Origin: Winogradskyella sp.
Lineage (GTDB): Bacteria > Bacteroidota > Bacteroidia > Flavobacteriales > Flavobacteriaceae
DNA: 64,000 bases
Direction: 5' to 3'
Assembly: GCA_004211785.1 (NCBI GenBank)
Contig: SHBX01000001.1
Location: 62,001 to 126,000 of the forward strand
Below, piece by piece: positions 8,510 through 18,190 of the stretch. Positions within the stretch are counted from its first letter, which is position 1. Every line of letters begins with the position of its first letter. The position numbers and the translations under genes were made by a program. Under the pieces are notes generated by a model, which searched no databases, had not been told where the DNA came from, and saw only the letters and a program-made list of their open reading frames with translations.

Positions 8510-9235
8510 ATGATATATACAAAAGACATTTCAAAATCATATAGCGGAACGCAAGTTCTTAAAATAGACGAATTATCAATTCCAAAAGGACAAAGTTTTG
8601 GACTTGTTGGAAATAATGGCGCTGGTAAGACCACTTACTTCAGTTTGCTTTTAGATTTAATTAACCCTTCAACAGGTACTATAACAAGCAACAATATAGT
8701 AGTTTCGCAAAGTGAAGACTGGAAACCGTTTACTTCGGCTTTTATAGATGAAACCTTTTTAATTGGGTATTTAACTCCAGAAGAGTATTTCTATTTTATA
8801 GGAGATTTAAGGGGTCAAAATAAAGCAGATGTTGATAAGCTAACGGCTAAGTTTGAAGATTTCTTTAATGGCGAAATCATTGGAAAGAAAAAATACCTTC
8901 GAGATTTAAGTAAAGGGAACCAGAAAAAAGCAGGTATTGTTGCCGCGCTAATTGGTAATCCAGATGTTATAATTTTAGATGAGCCGTTTGCTAACTTGGA
9001 TCCTACAACGCAAATCCGTTTAAAGCAAATCCTGAAAGATTTAGCCGAAAAACAAGGTGTTACGGTTTTGGTGTCTAGTCACGATTTAATGCACGTTACT
9101 GATGTTTGCGAGCGTATAGTAGTGTTAGAAAAAGGCGAAGTGATTAAAGATTTAGAAACCAACCCAACAACATTAAAAGAGTTAGAAGCCCATTTTACAA
9201 AAAGTGCAGTTTCTGTTTCTGAAGAGGAAGAATAA
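8510..9235 (+). CDS. ABC transporter ATP-binding protein, partner of the DUF5687 permease
   Basis: This is a single ABC ATPase domain of 241 residues. Walker A is GLVGNNGAGKTT (about residues 32-43), the signature is LSKGNQKKAG and Walker B is DVIILDEPFANLDP, followed by the switch histidine in VSSHDLMHV. It is likely to dimerise and drive the DUF5687 permease encoded 12 bases upstream. An acidic tail (VSVSEEEE) ends the protein. The substrate cannot be told. A strong hairpin terminator at 9291-9325 ends this two-gene unit. Confidence 0.92.
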   Translation: MIYTKDISKSYSGTQVLKIDELSIPKGQSFGLVGNNGAGKTTYFSLLLDLINPSTGTITSNNIVVSQSEDWKPFTSAFIDETFLIGYLTPEEYFYFIGDLRGQNKADVDKLTAKFEDFFNGEIIGKKKYLRDLSKGNQKKAGIVAALIGNPDVIILDEPFANLDPTTQIRLKQILKDLAEKQGVTVLVSSHDLMHVTDVCERIVVLEKGEVIKDLETNPTTLKELEAHFTKSAVSVSEEEE

Positions 9236-9250
9236 AACTTTCATACTGCC

Positions 9251-9273
9251 ACATCGAGTGTAGTCAAGATGAT
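9251..9273. repeat. Degenerate palindromic element (TCGAG...GTC.AGA type)
   Basis: ATCGAGTGTAGTCAAGATGA resembles the two elements that flank the GIY-YIG gene (31041 and 31433). The shared core is TCGAG, then C or T, G, about three bases, GTC, G or A, AGA. It sits between the ABC gene stop and its terminator hairpin. Confidence 0.45.
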
Positions 9274-9290
9274 ATCTATAATAGACTATT

Positions 9291-9325
9291 AAGCTTGAGC
9301 TTTTGTCTCAAGCTTTTTGTTTTTA
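9291..9325 (+). terminator. Intrinsic terminator after the DUF5687/ABC pair
   Basis: A perfect nine-base-pair stem AAGCTTGAG/CTCAAGCTT with a seven-base loop runs directly into TTTGTTTTT. Confidence 0.85.
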
Positions 9326-9414
9326 AAACATTTGTAAATCCTCTAAAACCTTTCAATTTTAGTCAAAAATTCAAAAAGATGTTTATTTTTACGACTTAGG
9401 ATAACAAAACCCTA

Positions 9415-12039
9415 ATGTTTTCGTTATTCTTAAACCAAAAAACCCATCTTTTGAAAACGTTTACAAAAGCCTCAATATTAGTCTTTTTAATGGCGATTAT
9501 CGCCCAGAGTTGCTCTCGTAAAAAGGATAACTTTATTAATAGGGCTTGGCATTCTGTAGGTACAGAATACAACATACTATACAATGGCGAAATTGCACTG
9601 CAGCAAGGTCTCCAAACCGTTAACAATGCCTTTACAGAAAACTTTTGGGAACAACTACCCATAGAACGTTTTGAAGCAAAGGACGAAGTTCGTCTTGGTA
9701 ATGAGGCCGAAAACTCAGACTTTGAGCGTGCTGAAGAAAAAGCAACCAAAGCTATCCAAAAGCACAGCATGACTATTAACGGAAAAGAAAAAAATCCGCA
9801 AATAGATGAGTCATACTTGTTATTAGGTAAAGCTAGATATTATGATCAACGTTTTATACCTGCATTAGCAGCATTCAATAATATCTTAAATAAATATCCA
9901 ACAAGCGATAAGATTAATCAAGTAAAGGTTTGGCGTGAAAAAACGAACCTCCGTTTAGGAAGCCCAGAACTGACCATCAAAAACCTAAAGCGTCATCTAA
10001 AGCAAGAAGAAGTTGAAGGGCAAGACTTAGCTGATATCACAGCAGTTTTAGCAGATGCATATCTTGCAATAAAAGAAAAAGATACAGCATTAAAATATTT
10101 GGATACAGCAGTAGTTGCTACAAAAATTAATGCTCAAAAGGCACGTTACCATTTTATAAGAGGTCAATTATACAACCAGTTTGACAAAAAAGATAGTGCT
10201 AATATGGCTTTTGATGAGATTATAGATATGCACCGTAAAATACCAAGAGCATTTTACATCAATGCGCATTTAGCTAAGTCCGATAATTTTGACATTGAAA
10301 ATGGCGATAAGTTATTGTTCATGGAATATCTCACAGAGTTAGAAGAAAATAGAGAAAATCGTCCTTTTTTAGACAAAATATATCACAGAATCGCAAGGTT
10401 TCATCAAGCAGAAAGCAGAGATAGTCTATCTGAAGCTTACTACAATAAATCTATAAAGGCTACCCAAGGAGATACAGAGTTAAACTCAAGAAATTACCTC
10501 ATACTTGGTGATATGTATTTTGATAGAACAGAGTACAAAACTGCCGGCGCATATTACGACAGTACGCTTACAAATATGGTTGAAAAGACAAAACCATATC
10601 GTGTAGTTAAGAAAAAACGAATAAACCTTGATGATGTTATTTATTATGAAGGCATTGCGAGAGCAGGAGACAGCATACTTAATGCTGTAAGCTTACCTAA
10701 AGAACAGCAAATAGCACTTTATGCTGATTATATAAAAGAATTAAAAGCTCAAGATTCTATTGCTGCAGAAGTTGAAAAGATACGAGCACAAAAATTAGCC
10801 AGTAAAGCTTCTGGAAAAGGAAATGGTATAGCAGGATTCAATAAACCTCAGCGAGCTAATTTACCTGGCGTACCAGGAAATAATAATGGCGGTAATTCAG
10901 ATTTTTATTTCTATAACCAGACGACAGTATCTTATGGTAAAAATGAATTTTTAAAATTGTGGGGACAACGTAAACTTCAAGATAATTGGAGATTGTCTAA
11001 TAGCCGTGATAATTCGGGTTCTGTTTCAGGCAAAGAAGAAGGTGTTGAAGAAAATATTACGCAGCTAGAGCGTTACGACCCTGAATTTTATATTAAAAGA
11101 TTACCAACGGATAAAGTTGTTTTAGATAGTATTGGCAAAGAAAGAAACTTTGCATATTACCAATTGGGACTTATATATAAGGAAAAATTTAAGGAGTATG
11201 TATTGGCAAAAGATAAGCTTGAAGGGTTGTTAGAAAACAATCCAGAAGAGCGATTAGTATTGCCTTCAAAATATCAGCTATATAAAATTTATTTGCTTCT
11301 AGGACAGAATGATGAAGCTGAAATTGCTAAGAACAGAATTATTTCCGAACATCCAGATTCTAGATACGCAGATATTTTACGTAATCCAGATTCTCAGTTA
11401 GCCAAAGACCAAAACAACCCAGAAACTGTATACGAGAACCTATATAGGAAGTTCGAAGTTCAAGAATATGCAAAAGTTATTGCCTCCGCAGAAGAAAACA
11501 TTAAACGTTTTGAAGGTGATGGATTTGTGCCAAAGTTTGAAATTTTAAAAGCATCGGCTCTTGGCCGCTTAAAAGGATATGAAGCATATAAAGAAGCAGT
11601 AAATTATGTGGCATTGACTTATCCCAATTCTGAAGAAGGTAAACAGGCACAGAAGATTTTAACAGATGCGCTTCCAATGCTAAAAAATAAAGACTTCTTG
11701 CCAGAAGATGAAGGCAATTCGTTTCACGTCATTTATCAATTTGATAGCACCAATAAAGAAGAAATACAGGAATTTAAAAAAGAGCTTTCAAAAATAATGG
11801 AAAGACTTCCTTATCCAGACATAAGTCTTTCAAAAGATGTATACGACAAAAACACTACCTTTATAGTAGTCCACGGTCTAAAATATATTACATCAGCTTT
11901 AGGTTTTGGACCTACGCTTCAAGATTACAAAGAAGATAATACCAAAGGTATTACTAAGGAATATTTTACAATATCTTCTGCCAATTACGCCATTGTTCAA
12001 AGACACAAAAATTTAGGAGACTACATTAATCCAGAATAA
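9415..12039 (+). CDS. sprE: SprE/PorW T9SS lipoprotein with TPR repeats
   Basis: SprE (PorW in Porphyromonas) is a TPR lipoprotein needed for type IX secretion and gliding. This 874-residue copy matches the expected length. A signal peptide ends in a lipobox (AIIAQSC, Cys33). The early segment KDNFINRAWHSVGTEYNILYNGE resembles the SprE/PorW N-terminus, and helical TPR-like repeats follow (YLLLGKARYYDQRFIPALAAF near residue 130; YQLGLIYKEKFKEYVLAKDKL near 580). The bactofilin and AtpI-like genes follow closely, then the atp genes, a neighbourhood I associate with sprE in flavobacteria. The ATG at 9415 is used; a TTG at 9451 would give a more compact signal peptide and is a real alternative. 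It should supply the T9SS that exports the two giant proteins in this window. Confidence 0.85.
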   Translation: MFSLFLNQKTHLLKTFTKASILVFLMAIIAQSCSRKKDNFINRAWHSVGTEYNILYNGEIALQQGLQTVNNAFTENFWEQLPIERFEAKDEVRLGNEAENSDFERAEEKATKAIQKHSMTINGKEKNPQIDESYLLLGKARYYDQRFIPALAAFNNILNKYPTSDKINQVKVWREKTNLRLGSPELTIKNLKRHLKQEEVEGQDLADITAVLADAYLAIKEKDTALKYLDTAVVATKINAQKARYHFIRGQLYNQFDKKDSANMAFDEIIDMHRKIPRAFYINAHLAKSDNFDIENGDKLLFMEYLTELEENRENRPFLDKIYHRIARFHQAESRDSLSEAYYNKSIKATQGDTELNSRNYLILGDMYFDRTEYKTAGAYYDSTLTNMVEKTKPYRVVKKKRINLDDVIYYEGIARAGDSILNAVSLPKEQQIALYADYIKELKAQDSIAAEVEKIRAQKLASKASGKGNGIAGFNKPQRANLPGVPGNNNGGNSDFYFYNQTTVSYGKNEFLKLWGQRKLQDNWRLSNSRDNSGSVSGKEEGVEENITQLERYDPEFYIKRLPTDKVVLDSIGKERNFAYYQLGLIYKEKFKEYVLAKDKLEGLLENNPEERLVLPSKYQLYKIYLLLGQNDEAEIAKNRIISEHPDSRYADILRNPDSQLAKDQNNPETVYENLYRKFEVQEYAKVIASAEENIKRFEGDGFVPKFEILKASALGRLKGYEAYKEAVNYVALTYPNSEEGKQAQKILTDALPMLKNKDFLPEDEGNSFHVIYQFDSTNKEEIQEFKKELSKIMERLPYPDISLSKDVYDKNTTFIVVHGLKYITSALGFGPTLQDYKEDNTKGITKEYFTISSANYAIVQRHKNLGDYINPE

Positions 12040-12050
12040 AATTATTAACC

Positions 12051-12476
12051 ATGTTTTCAGACAAAAAACAAAAAACGATTATGGATACAAGCTCACAACA
12101 AAATATTATTGCGCACGGCACAAGAATCGTTGGGGATATTGACAGTAAAGGTCCTTTTAGAATTGACGGCTCTGTTGAAGGTAATGTTAGAACTGAGGGT
12201 AAGGTTGTCATTGGTAAAGCAGGGAACGTCACAGGAACCTTAGAAGGAGTTAATGTAGATATAGAAGGAAGGTTCTCAGGAAAACTTTTAATAAAAGGAA
12301 CATTATCCCTTAAATCTTCTGCTCATATCGAAGGCGAAGTACAAGTCAGTAAACTAGCTGTAGAACCTGGAGCAACATTTAACGCAACCTGTAGCATGAA
12401 AGGCGCTGTTAAAGCACTTAATAATGGAGAAAAAACATCCGAAAAAAGCAATAAGGGAACAGAAAGAACGGCTTAA
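12051..12476 (+). CDS. Bactofilin (polymer-forming cytoskeletal protein)
   Basis: Bactofilins polymerise into filaments through a right-handed beta-helix and scaffold envelope proteins. The core spans about residues 20-115, with glycine/valine-rich rungs such as GTRIVGDIDSKGPFRIDGSVEGNV and GKLLIKGTLSLKSSAHIEGEV. A short charged C-terminal tail (EKTSEKSNKGTERTA) follows, typical of the family. It lies 11 bases after sprE and its 3' end overlaps the AtpI-like gene by 53 bases in another frame, so translation is probably coupled. A second ATG at 12081 (MDTSSQQN) is a possible alternative start. Confidence 0.9.
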   Translation: MFSDKKQKTIMDTSSQQNIIAHGTRIVGDIDSKGPFRIDGSVEGNVRTEGKVVIGKAGNVTGTLEGVNVDIEGRFSGKLLIKGTLSLKSSAHIEGEVQVSKLAVEPGATFNATCSMKGAVKALNNGEKTSEKSNKGTERTA

Positions 12477-12675
12477 TACTTACGCGCGATTTTCTGGGAT
12501 TGCCATACAAATGGGTGCAATGATTGCCATAGGCACATTTGTTGGCGTTAAACTCGATGAGAAGTATCCTAACAAAAACAATCTCTTTACACTTGGTTTT
12601 ACTTTAGGATCTGTAATTGCATCACTAGTTTATGTAATAAAACGTATTATTGCAGCTTCAAAAGATAATTCTTAG
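12424..12675 (+). CDS. AtpZ/AtpI-family small membrane protein
   Basis: This 83-residue protein has a basic N-terminus and two membrane helices (FSGIAIQMGAMIAIGTFVGVKL; TLGFTLGSVIASLVYVIKRII). The sequence around YARFSGIAIQMG and VKLDEKYPNKNN is characteristic of AtpZ/AtpI proteins that precede F-type ATP synthase operons and help c-ring assembly or Mg2+ handling. The start overlaps the bactofilin gene by 53 bases; a later start would lose the basic N-terminus but keep both helices, so the exact start is uncertain. Confidence 0.85.
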   Translation: MEKKHPKKAIREQKERLNTYARFSGIAIQMGAMIAIGTFVGVKLDEKYPNKNNLFTLGFTLGSVIASLVYVIKRIIAASKDNS

Positions 12676-12683
12676 AAACCATT

Positions 12684-13079
12684 ATGGAAGCATTTAAAAA
12701 GAGACAGATTTCGTTTTTATTACAACTTGTTGCTGTGACTGCTATTTTATTAGGGCTACACATGTATTTAGTAAGCTACTTTGCCGAGGAAGTAGATTTC
12801 TTTTTTCCTGTTTGGCATATTTATGTATTTCATTTTTTAGTAACTGCAGCTTTCTATACTATTATTAATTACAGATTCTCATCTGGTAAAACAAACATCT
12901 TCAACTTGTTTATGGGGCTTACGTTTTTAAAAATGATTTTTGCTATTCTTTTTCTGCTACCATTATTACTTTCTGATTTTGAAAACAAACAACCAGATGT
13001 TTTCAATTTTTTCATTCCTTATTTTATGTATTTATTTTTTGAAGTTTATGCGTTAACCAAGTTTCTTCAAAAGGCATAA
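12684..13079 (+). CDS. DUF6168-like four-helix membrane protein
   Basis: The 131 residues form four clear hydrophobic segments (LLQLVAVTAILLGLHMYL, IYVFHFLVTAAFYTIINY, LFMGLTFLKMIFAILFLLPLLL, FFIPYFMYLFFEVYALTKF). It sits 8 bases after the AtpI-like gene and before atpB, and the layout resembles AtpI. I believe it is the flavobacterial family DUF6168. Its role in ATP synthase assembly is inferred from position only. Confidence 0.7.
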   Translation: MEAFKKRQISFLLQLVAVTAILLGLHMYLVSYFAEEVDFFFPVWHIYVFHFLVTAAFYTIINYRFSSGKTNIFNLFMGLTFLKMIFAILFLLPLLLSDFENKQPDVFNFFIPYFMYLFFEVYALTKFLQKA

Positions 13080-13133
13080 AAATCAATAAAATATGCTGCA
13101 AAAAGCACTTTAAAAATTATATCAAAATTAGTG

Positions 13134-13164
13134 TTTGTCAATTCATATAATGTGCGTACATTTG
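13134..13164 (+). promoter_or_regulatory. Strong housekeeping promoter of the atp operon
   Basis: TTTG at 13134-13137 (-33) and TACATTTG at 13157-13164 (-7, exact TAnnTTTG) are 19 bases apart, the best full Bacteroidota promoter in the window. The predicted transcription start is near 13170, downstream of the GTG the ORF track uses, so it fixes the atpB start at the ATG at 13203 and separates atp transcription from the sprE group. Confidence 0.8.
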
Positions 13165-13202
13165 CACCGAATTTAAAGCAAGGTATTTTTAACCCCGTAA
13201 GA

Positions 13203-14285
13203 ATGAGAATAAACACCTTAAAAAACATCATATTATCTGCATTGTTTATTGCAGTATTTAATGTGAGTTTTGCCTCAGACTCTAAAGGAGGAGATGGCGA
13301 AGAAAAATTCAATCCTAATGAAATGATTATGCATCACGTTAAGGATGCTCACGAGTTTCATATTATAGATTGGAACAAAAAACCAATCTCACTTCCTTTG
13401 CCAATCATTTTATGGACAGATAATGGCTTAACTACCTTTATGTCTTCAGGGTTTCATCATGACGATTCTGGTAAAGAAGTTGTTGAAAAGAACGGTGGTA
13501 AGTTTGTTAAGTTTCATGAAAAAATATATCAACTCAATGATGGTGAAACTGTAGCGGTTTTCAATGATAAGCATGAGTTGACTAATGCTGTAAAGCCACT
13601 AGATTTCTCTATTACAAGAAACGTATTTATGATGTGGGTTTCTGTAATGGTTTTACTATTTATATTCTTTTCTGCGGCGCGAAGCTATAAAAAGAGTAAA
13701 AATAATGTACCATCAGGTATTGGTAGTTTTGTTGAGCCTTTAGTGGTATTTGTAAGAGATGAAATTGCTAGACCAATGATTGGTGAGCATAAGTATAAAA
13801 GATACATGCCGTATTTGTTAACCGTATTTTTCTTTATATGGATTAACAATATTTTTGGATTGATTCCAATATTAAACGGCGCAAACTTAAGTGGTAATAT
13901 AGCATTTACGATGGTGCTTGCATTATTTACTTTTATAATTACAACATTAAGTGGTAACAAAAACTATTGGCAACATATTTTCTGGATGCCTGGAGTTCCT
14001 GTACCAATGAAAATATTTTTAATGCCAATTGAGATTATCGGGATGTTTACTAAACCAATATCTCTAATGATTCGTTTGTTTGCCAACATCACCGCTGGCC
14101 ACATTATTATCTTAGCGTTAATGTCTTTAATATTCATTTTCAAATCTGTAGCAATTGCACCAGTTTCTGTAGCGTTTTCATTATTTATTACTGTTATTGA
14201 GATTGTTGTAACAGCTATACAAGCATATATATTTACAATATTGTCAGCCTTATATTTTGGTATGGCAACAGAAGAAGCACATTAA
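13203..14285 (+). CDS. atpB: ATP synthase F0 subunit a
   Basis: Subunit a forms the proton half-channels of F1F0 ATP synthase in the inner membrane. The ATG at 13203 gives MRINTLKNIILSALFIAVFNVSFA, a signal-peptide-like N-terminus, followed by a periplasmic region of about 110 residues with many His residues (GFHHDDSG, IMHHVKDAHEFH). This long extension is common in Bacteroidota subunit a. The essential arginine lies in SLMIRLFANITAGH, and several membrane helices follow. At 360 residues it is longer than the E. coli protein because of the extension. First gene of atpBEFHAG. Confidence 0.93.
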   Translation: MRINTLKNIILSALFIAVFNVSFASDSKGGDGEEKFNPNEMIMHHVKDAHEFHIIDWNKKPISLPLPIILWTDNGLTTFMSSGFHHDDSGKEVVEKNGGKFVKFHEKIYQLNDGETVAVFNDKHELTNAVKPLDFSITRNVFMMWVSVMVLLFIFFSAARSYKKSKNNVPSGIGSFVEPLVVFVRDEIARPMIGEHKYKRYMPYLLTVFFFIWINNIFGLIPILNGANLSGNIAFTMVLALFTFIITTLSGNKNYWQHIFWMPGVPVPMKIFLMPIEIIGMFTKPISLMIRLFANITAGHIIILALMSLIFIFKSVAIAPVSVAFSLFITVIEIVVTAIQAYIFTILSALYFGMATEEAH

Positions 14286-14289
14286 TTAA

Positions 14290-14526
<237 letters not shown>

Positions 14527-14539
14527 TTAATGCATTAAA

Positions 14540-14578
14540 TTACATACAGAAGTAACGGTTGGTTGCTTCTGTATGTAA
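14540..14578 (+). promoter_or_regulatory. 13-bp perfect stem-loop between atpE and atpF
   Basis: TTACATACAGAAG (14540-14552) pairs perfectly with CTTCTGTATGTAA (14566-14578) around a 13-base loop. It begins 14 bases after the atpE stop and is followed by AATTTAAATT rather than a T-run, so it is not a standard terminator. A likely role is to protect the atpBE part of the message or to shape processing, favouring the many copies of subunit c. Confidence 0.7.
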
Positions 14579-14606
14579 AATTTAAATTATTTAAAACAAA
14601 ACAAGA

Positions 14607-15101
14607 ATGGAATTAGTAAACCCTGGGTTTGGATTAGTATTTTGGACAGCAATTACGTTCCTAATCTTACTTTTTATATTAAGAAAATTTGCTTGGAAAC
14701 CAATACTTGGAGCTGTAAACGATAGAGAAGAAGGTATCAAAGATGCTTTAGCCTCTGCTGAAAAAGCACGTCAAGAAATGGAAAATCTTACAGCAGATAA
14801 TGAGCGTATCCTACAAGAGGCACGTGCTGAGCGCGAGTCTATGTTAAAAGATGCTCGCGAAATGAAGAATAAGATGATTGCCGATGCTAAAGACGAAGCG
14901 CAAGCACAAGCCAGTAAAATGATTGAGCAAGCACAAGTAGCTATCGAAAGCGAAAAGAAAGCAGCCATGGCAGAATTAAAAAACCATGTTGCAGGTCTAT
15001 CAATAGATATTGCAGAAAAAGTAGTACGTAAAGAATTATCTAACAAAAACAGTCAAGAGAAATTGGTTGAAGAAATGTTAGGTGAAGCAACTTTAAACTA
15101 A
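14607..15101 (+). CDS. atpF: ATP synthase F0 subunit b
   Basis: One N-terminal membrane helix (GLVFWTAITFLILLFILRKFAW) is followed by a long charged coiled coil rich in Ala, Glu and Lys, which forms the peripheral stalk linking F0 to the delta subunit. The 164-residue length is typical, and the sequence FAWKPILGAVNDREEGIKDAL is the conserved neck. It lies between atpE (after the hairpin) and atpH (8 bases downstream). Confidence 0.94.
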   Translation: MELVNPGFGLVFWTAITFLILLFILRKFAWKPILGAVNDREEGIKDALASAEKARQEMENLTADNERILQEARAERESMLKDAREMKNKMIADAKDEAQAQASKMIEQAQVAIESEKKAAMAELKNHVAGLSIDIAEKVVRKELSNKNSQEKLVEEMLGEATLN

Positions 15102-15109
15102 TAATATAA

Positions 15110-15646
15110 ATGTCAGGATCAAGAGCAGCCATAAGATATGCTAAAGCGATTTTAAGCTTAGCACAAGATCAAAAAGCAGAGGAAGCAGTAAATAACGATA
15201 TGAAATCTATCGTTAATGCTATTGCTCAAAGTACTGAGTTGGATCAGATGCTTCAAAGTCCTGTTGTAAGATCATTAGACAAGAAAGTAGTTTTGTCTTC
15301 GATATTTACAAACGCTAATACTAATACAATAAACCTTATAGATACTTTAATATCTAATAAGAGATTAGCACTTTTAAATGATGTTGCGGGAAGTTATATT
15401 CACCTATACGATTTGTTAAGAGGCAGTCAAGTTGCCACTGTAACAACAGCAGTAGCCTTAACAGATGACTTAGAAACTAAAGTCTTAGCAAAAATAAAAG
15501 AGCTTACAGGAAAAGAAGCAGAATTAAAAAATATAGTTGATGAAAGCATATTAGGTGGTTTCATTTTGCGAGTTGGTGATATTCAGTATAATGCTAGTAT
15601 TGCAAATAAACTCGATAAATTAAAAAGAGAATTTACATTAAATTAA
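15110..15646 (+). CDS. atpH: ATP synthase F1 subunit delta
   Basis: Delta connects the peripheral stalk to the top of F1. The 178-residue protein opens with AAIRYAKAILSLAQDQ, the usual RYAxAL-type start, and ends with the conserved VDESILGGFILRVGDIQYNASIANKLDKLK segment. It follows atpF by 8 bases and precedes atpA by 28. Confidence 0.93.
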   Translation: MSGSRAAIRYAKAILSLAQDQKAEEAVNNDMKSIVNAIAQSTELDQMLQSPVVRSLDKKVVLSSIFTNANTNTINLIDTLISNKRLALLNDVAGSYIHLYDLLRGSQVATVTTAVALTDDLETKVLAKIKELTGKEAELKNIVDESILGGFILRVGDIQYNASIANKLDKLKREFTLN

Positions 15647-15674
15647 GATAATATCTATCTAACTATAAATAAAG

Positions 15675-17255
15675 ATGGCAGAAGTAAAACCAGCTGAAAT
15701 ATCAGCAATCTTAAAACAACAATTGTCAGGTTTTGAAGCAGGAGCTTCATTAGACGAAGTAGGAACAGTATTAACTGTAGGTGATGGTATTGTACGTGCT
15801 TACGGATTAGCTAACGCACAATATGGTGAGCTAGTAGAATTCGAAGGTGGTGCAGAAGGCATTGTACTTAACCTTGAAGAAGATAACGTAGGTATCGTAC
15901 TTTTAGGTACTTCAGTAGGCGTAAAAGAAGGTTCTACAGTAAAACGTACTGAACGTATTGCATCTGTAAAAGTAGGTGAAGGTATTGTTGGACGTGTTGT
16001 AGATACTTTAGGAAATCCAATTGATGGTAAAGGGCCAATCACTGGTGAAACTTATGAGATGCCAGTTGAGCGTAAAGCACCAGGTGTTATCTACAGAGAG
16101 CCAGTAACAGAACCATTACAAACAGGTATTAAAGCAATTGATGCTATGATTCCTGTAGGTAGAGGACAACGTGAGTTGGTAATTGGAGATAGACAAACAG
16201 GTAAGACTACGGTTTGTATAGATACTATCTTAAATCAAAAAGAATTTTACGATGCAGGTGAGCCTGTATATTGTATATATGTAGCAGTTGGGCAAAAAGC
16301 ATCAACAGTTGCAAACATTGCAAAAGTATTAGAAGAAAGAGGCGCACTAGCTTATACAACTATTGTAGCAGCTAACGCATCAGATCCAGCAGCGATGCAA
16401 GTATATGCACCAATGACTGGAGCTTCTATTGGAGAATATTTTAGAGATACTGGTCGACCAGCATTAATCATCTATGATGATTTATCTAAGCAAGCAGTAG
16501 CTTACCGTGAGGTATCTTTATTATTACGTCGTCCTCCAGGACGTGAGGCATATCCTGGTGATGTATTCTATTTACACTCAAGATTATTAGAGCGTTCGGC
16601 AAAGGTTATTAATGACGATAACATTGCTAAAGAGATGAACGATTTGCCAGAATCTCTTAAGCCAATGGTAAAAGGTGGTGGTTCTTTAACTGCTTTACCA
16701 ATTATTGAAACACAAGCGGGAGATGTATCTGCATATATACCAACTAACGTAATTTCGATTACTGATGGTCAGATTTTCTTAGATGGTGATTTATTTAACT
16801 CTGGTGTACGTCCAGCAATTAATGTAGGTATTTCTGTATCTCGTGTTGGTGGTAATGCTCAGATTAAATCAATGAAAAAAGTATCAGGTACCTTAAAATT
16901 AGATCAGGCTCAGTTCCGTGAATTAGAAGCGTTTGCTAAGTTTGGTTCAGATCTAGATGCTTCGACTTTAAACGTTATTAATAAAGGTAAGCGTAATGTT
17001 GAGATTTTAAAGCAAGCTCAAAACGATCCATTTACTGTAGAAGATCAAGTAGCAATCATTTATGCTGGTTCTAAAAACTTATTAAAAGATGTCCCTGTAG
17101 ATAAAGTAAAAGAATTCGAAAGAGATTATGTTGAGTTCTTAAATGCTAAACACAGAGGGACTTTAGATACACTTAAAGCAGGTAAATTAACTGACGAGGT
17201 TATTGACACTTTAACAAGTGTAGCAAAGGACTTATCAAGTAAGTTTAGGGCTTAA
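15675..17255 (+). CDS. atpA: ATP synthase F1 subunit alpha
   Basis: Alpha is the non-catalytic nucleotide-binding subunit of F1. The P-loop is GDRQTGKTT (about residues 171-179), and [49 protein letters not shown] is split over the expected catalytic-interface region; the arginine finger lies in the later [15 protein letters not shown] segment. The 526-residue length is normal. It is followed by a short hairpin and atpG. The beta and epsilon genes (atpD, atpC) do not follow, so they must be elsewhere on the chromosome. Confidence 0.97.
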   Translation: MAEVKPAEISAILKQQLSGFEAGASLDEVGTVLTVGDGIVRAYGLANAQYGELVEFEGGAEGIVLNLEEDNVGIVLLGTSVGVKEGSTVKRTERIASVKVGEGIVGRVVDTLGNPIDGKGPITGETYEMPVERKAPGVIYREPVTEPLQTGIKAIDAMIPVGRGQRELVIGDRQTGKTTVCIDTILNQKEFYDAGEPVYCIYVAVGQKASTVANIAKVLEERGALAYTTIVAANASDPAAMQVYAPMTGASIGEYFRDTGRPALIIYDDLSKQAVAYREVSLLLRRPPGREAYPGDVFYLHSRLLERSAKVINDDNIAKEMNDLPESLKPMVKGGGSLTALPIIETQAGDVSAYIPTNVISITDGQIFLDGDLFNSGVRPAINVGISVSRVGGNAQIKSMKKVSGTLKLDQAQFRELEAFAKFGSDLDASTLNVINKGKRNVEILKQAQNDPFTVEDQVAIIYAGSKNLLKDVPVDKVKEFERDYVEFLNAKHRGTLDTLKAGKLTDEVIDTLTSVAKDLSSKFRA

Positions 17256-17271
17256 TTATAAAACTAATGTC

Positions 17272-17288
17272 ACTCCTAGTTTAGGAGT
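17272..17288 (+). promoter_or_regulatory. Small stem-loop between atpA and atpG
   Basis: ACTCCTA and TAGGAGT form a perfect 7-bp stem with a GTT loop, 17 bases after the atpA stop and 16 before the atpG start. CTTTATAAATT follows, too weak a T-run for a strong terminator. It may attenuate or stabilise the message. Confidence 0.5.
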
Positions 17289-17304
17289 CTTTATAAATTA
17301 AAGA

Positions 17305-18165
17305 ATGGCAAACTTAAAAGAAATACGTAACAGAATATCATCAGTCTCTTCAACGATGCAGATTACTAGCGCCATGAAAATGGTATCTGCTGCAAAATTG
17401 AAAAAGGCCCAAGATGCTATTACTGCAATGCGTCCTTACTCTAATAAGTTAACAGAACTATTACAGAGTTTAAGTGCTAATTTAGATGCAGATTCTGGAA
17501 GTAAGTATTCTGTTCAGAGAGAAGTTAAAAACGTTTTAGTTGTTGCTATCACTTCCAATAGAGGTTTGTGTGGCGCTTTTAATTCTAACATTATCAAACA
17601 GACCAATACTTTAATTAATGACGTTTATTCAGATAAAAACGTTTCAGTTTTAGCTATTGGTAAAAAAGCAAATGATGCTTTTTCAAAACAAGACAGAGTT
17701 ATCGCAAATAAAAGTGAAGTTTTTGATGACTTAACTTTTGATAATGTAGCCGAAATAGCAGAGATGTTAATGGATAAGTTTGTTTCTGATGATTTTGATA
17801 AAATAGAACTAGTTTACAACAGTTTTAAAAATGCTGCTACCCAGGTAGTAATGTCAGAGCAATTTTTACCAATAGTACCAGTTGAAGGCGAGGCAAACAC
17901 AAATCTAGATTACATTTTTGAGCCATCTAAAGAAGAAATTGTTGAAACCTTAATTCCTAAGTCATTAAAAACTCAGTTATTCAAAGGCATTAGAGATTCT
18001 TTTGCTTCTGAGCATGGTGCACGTATGACAGCAATGCATAAAGCAACAGATAATGCAACAGAGCTTAGAGATCAGCTGAAATTAACTTATAACAAAGCAA
18101 GACAAGCAGCTATTACTAACGAAATCCTCGAAATTGTTGGTGGGGCTGAAGCACTAAACAACTAG
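17305..18165 (+). CDS. atpG: ATP synthase F1 subunit gamma
   Basis: Gamma is the central rotating shaft of F1. The N-terminal helix reads ANLKEIRNRISSVSSTMQITSAMKMVSAAKL, and the C-terminal helix contains ARMTAMHKATDNA and YNKARQAAITNEILEIVGGAEAL, both diagnostic. At 286 residues it is full length. It is the last gene of the operon and is closed by the hairpin terminator at 18191-18223. Confidence 0.96.
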   Translation: MANLKEIRNRISSVSSTMQITSAMKMVSAAKLKKAQDAITAMRPYSNKLTELLQSLSANLDADSGSKYSVQREVKNVLVVAITSNRGLCGAFNSNIIKQTNTLINDVYSDKNVSVLAIGKKANDAFSKQDRVIANKSEVFDDLTFDNVAEIAEMLMDKFVSDDFDKIELVYNSFKNAATQVVMSEQFLPIVPVEGEANTNLDYIFEPSKEEIVETLIPKSLKTQLFKGIRDSFASEHGARMTAMHKATDNATELRDQLKLTYNKARQAAITNEILEIVGGAEALNN

Positions 18166-18190
18166 GACTAAGACAAATATTTAAAATATC

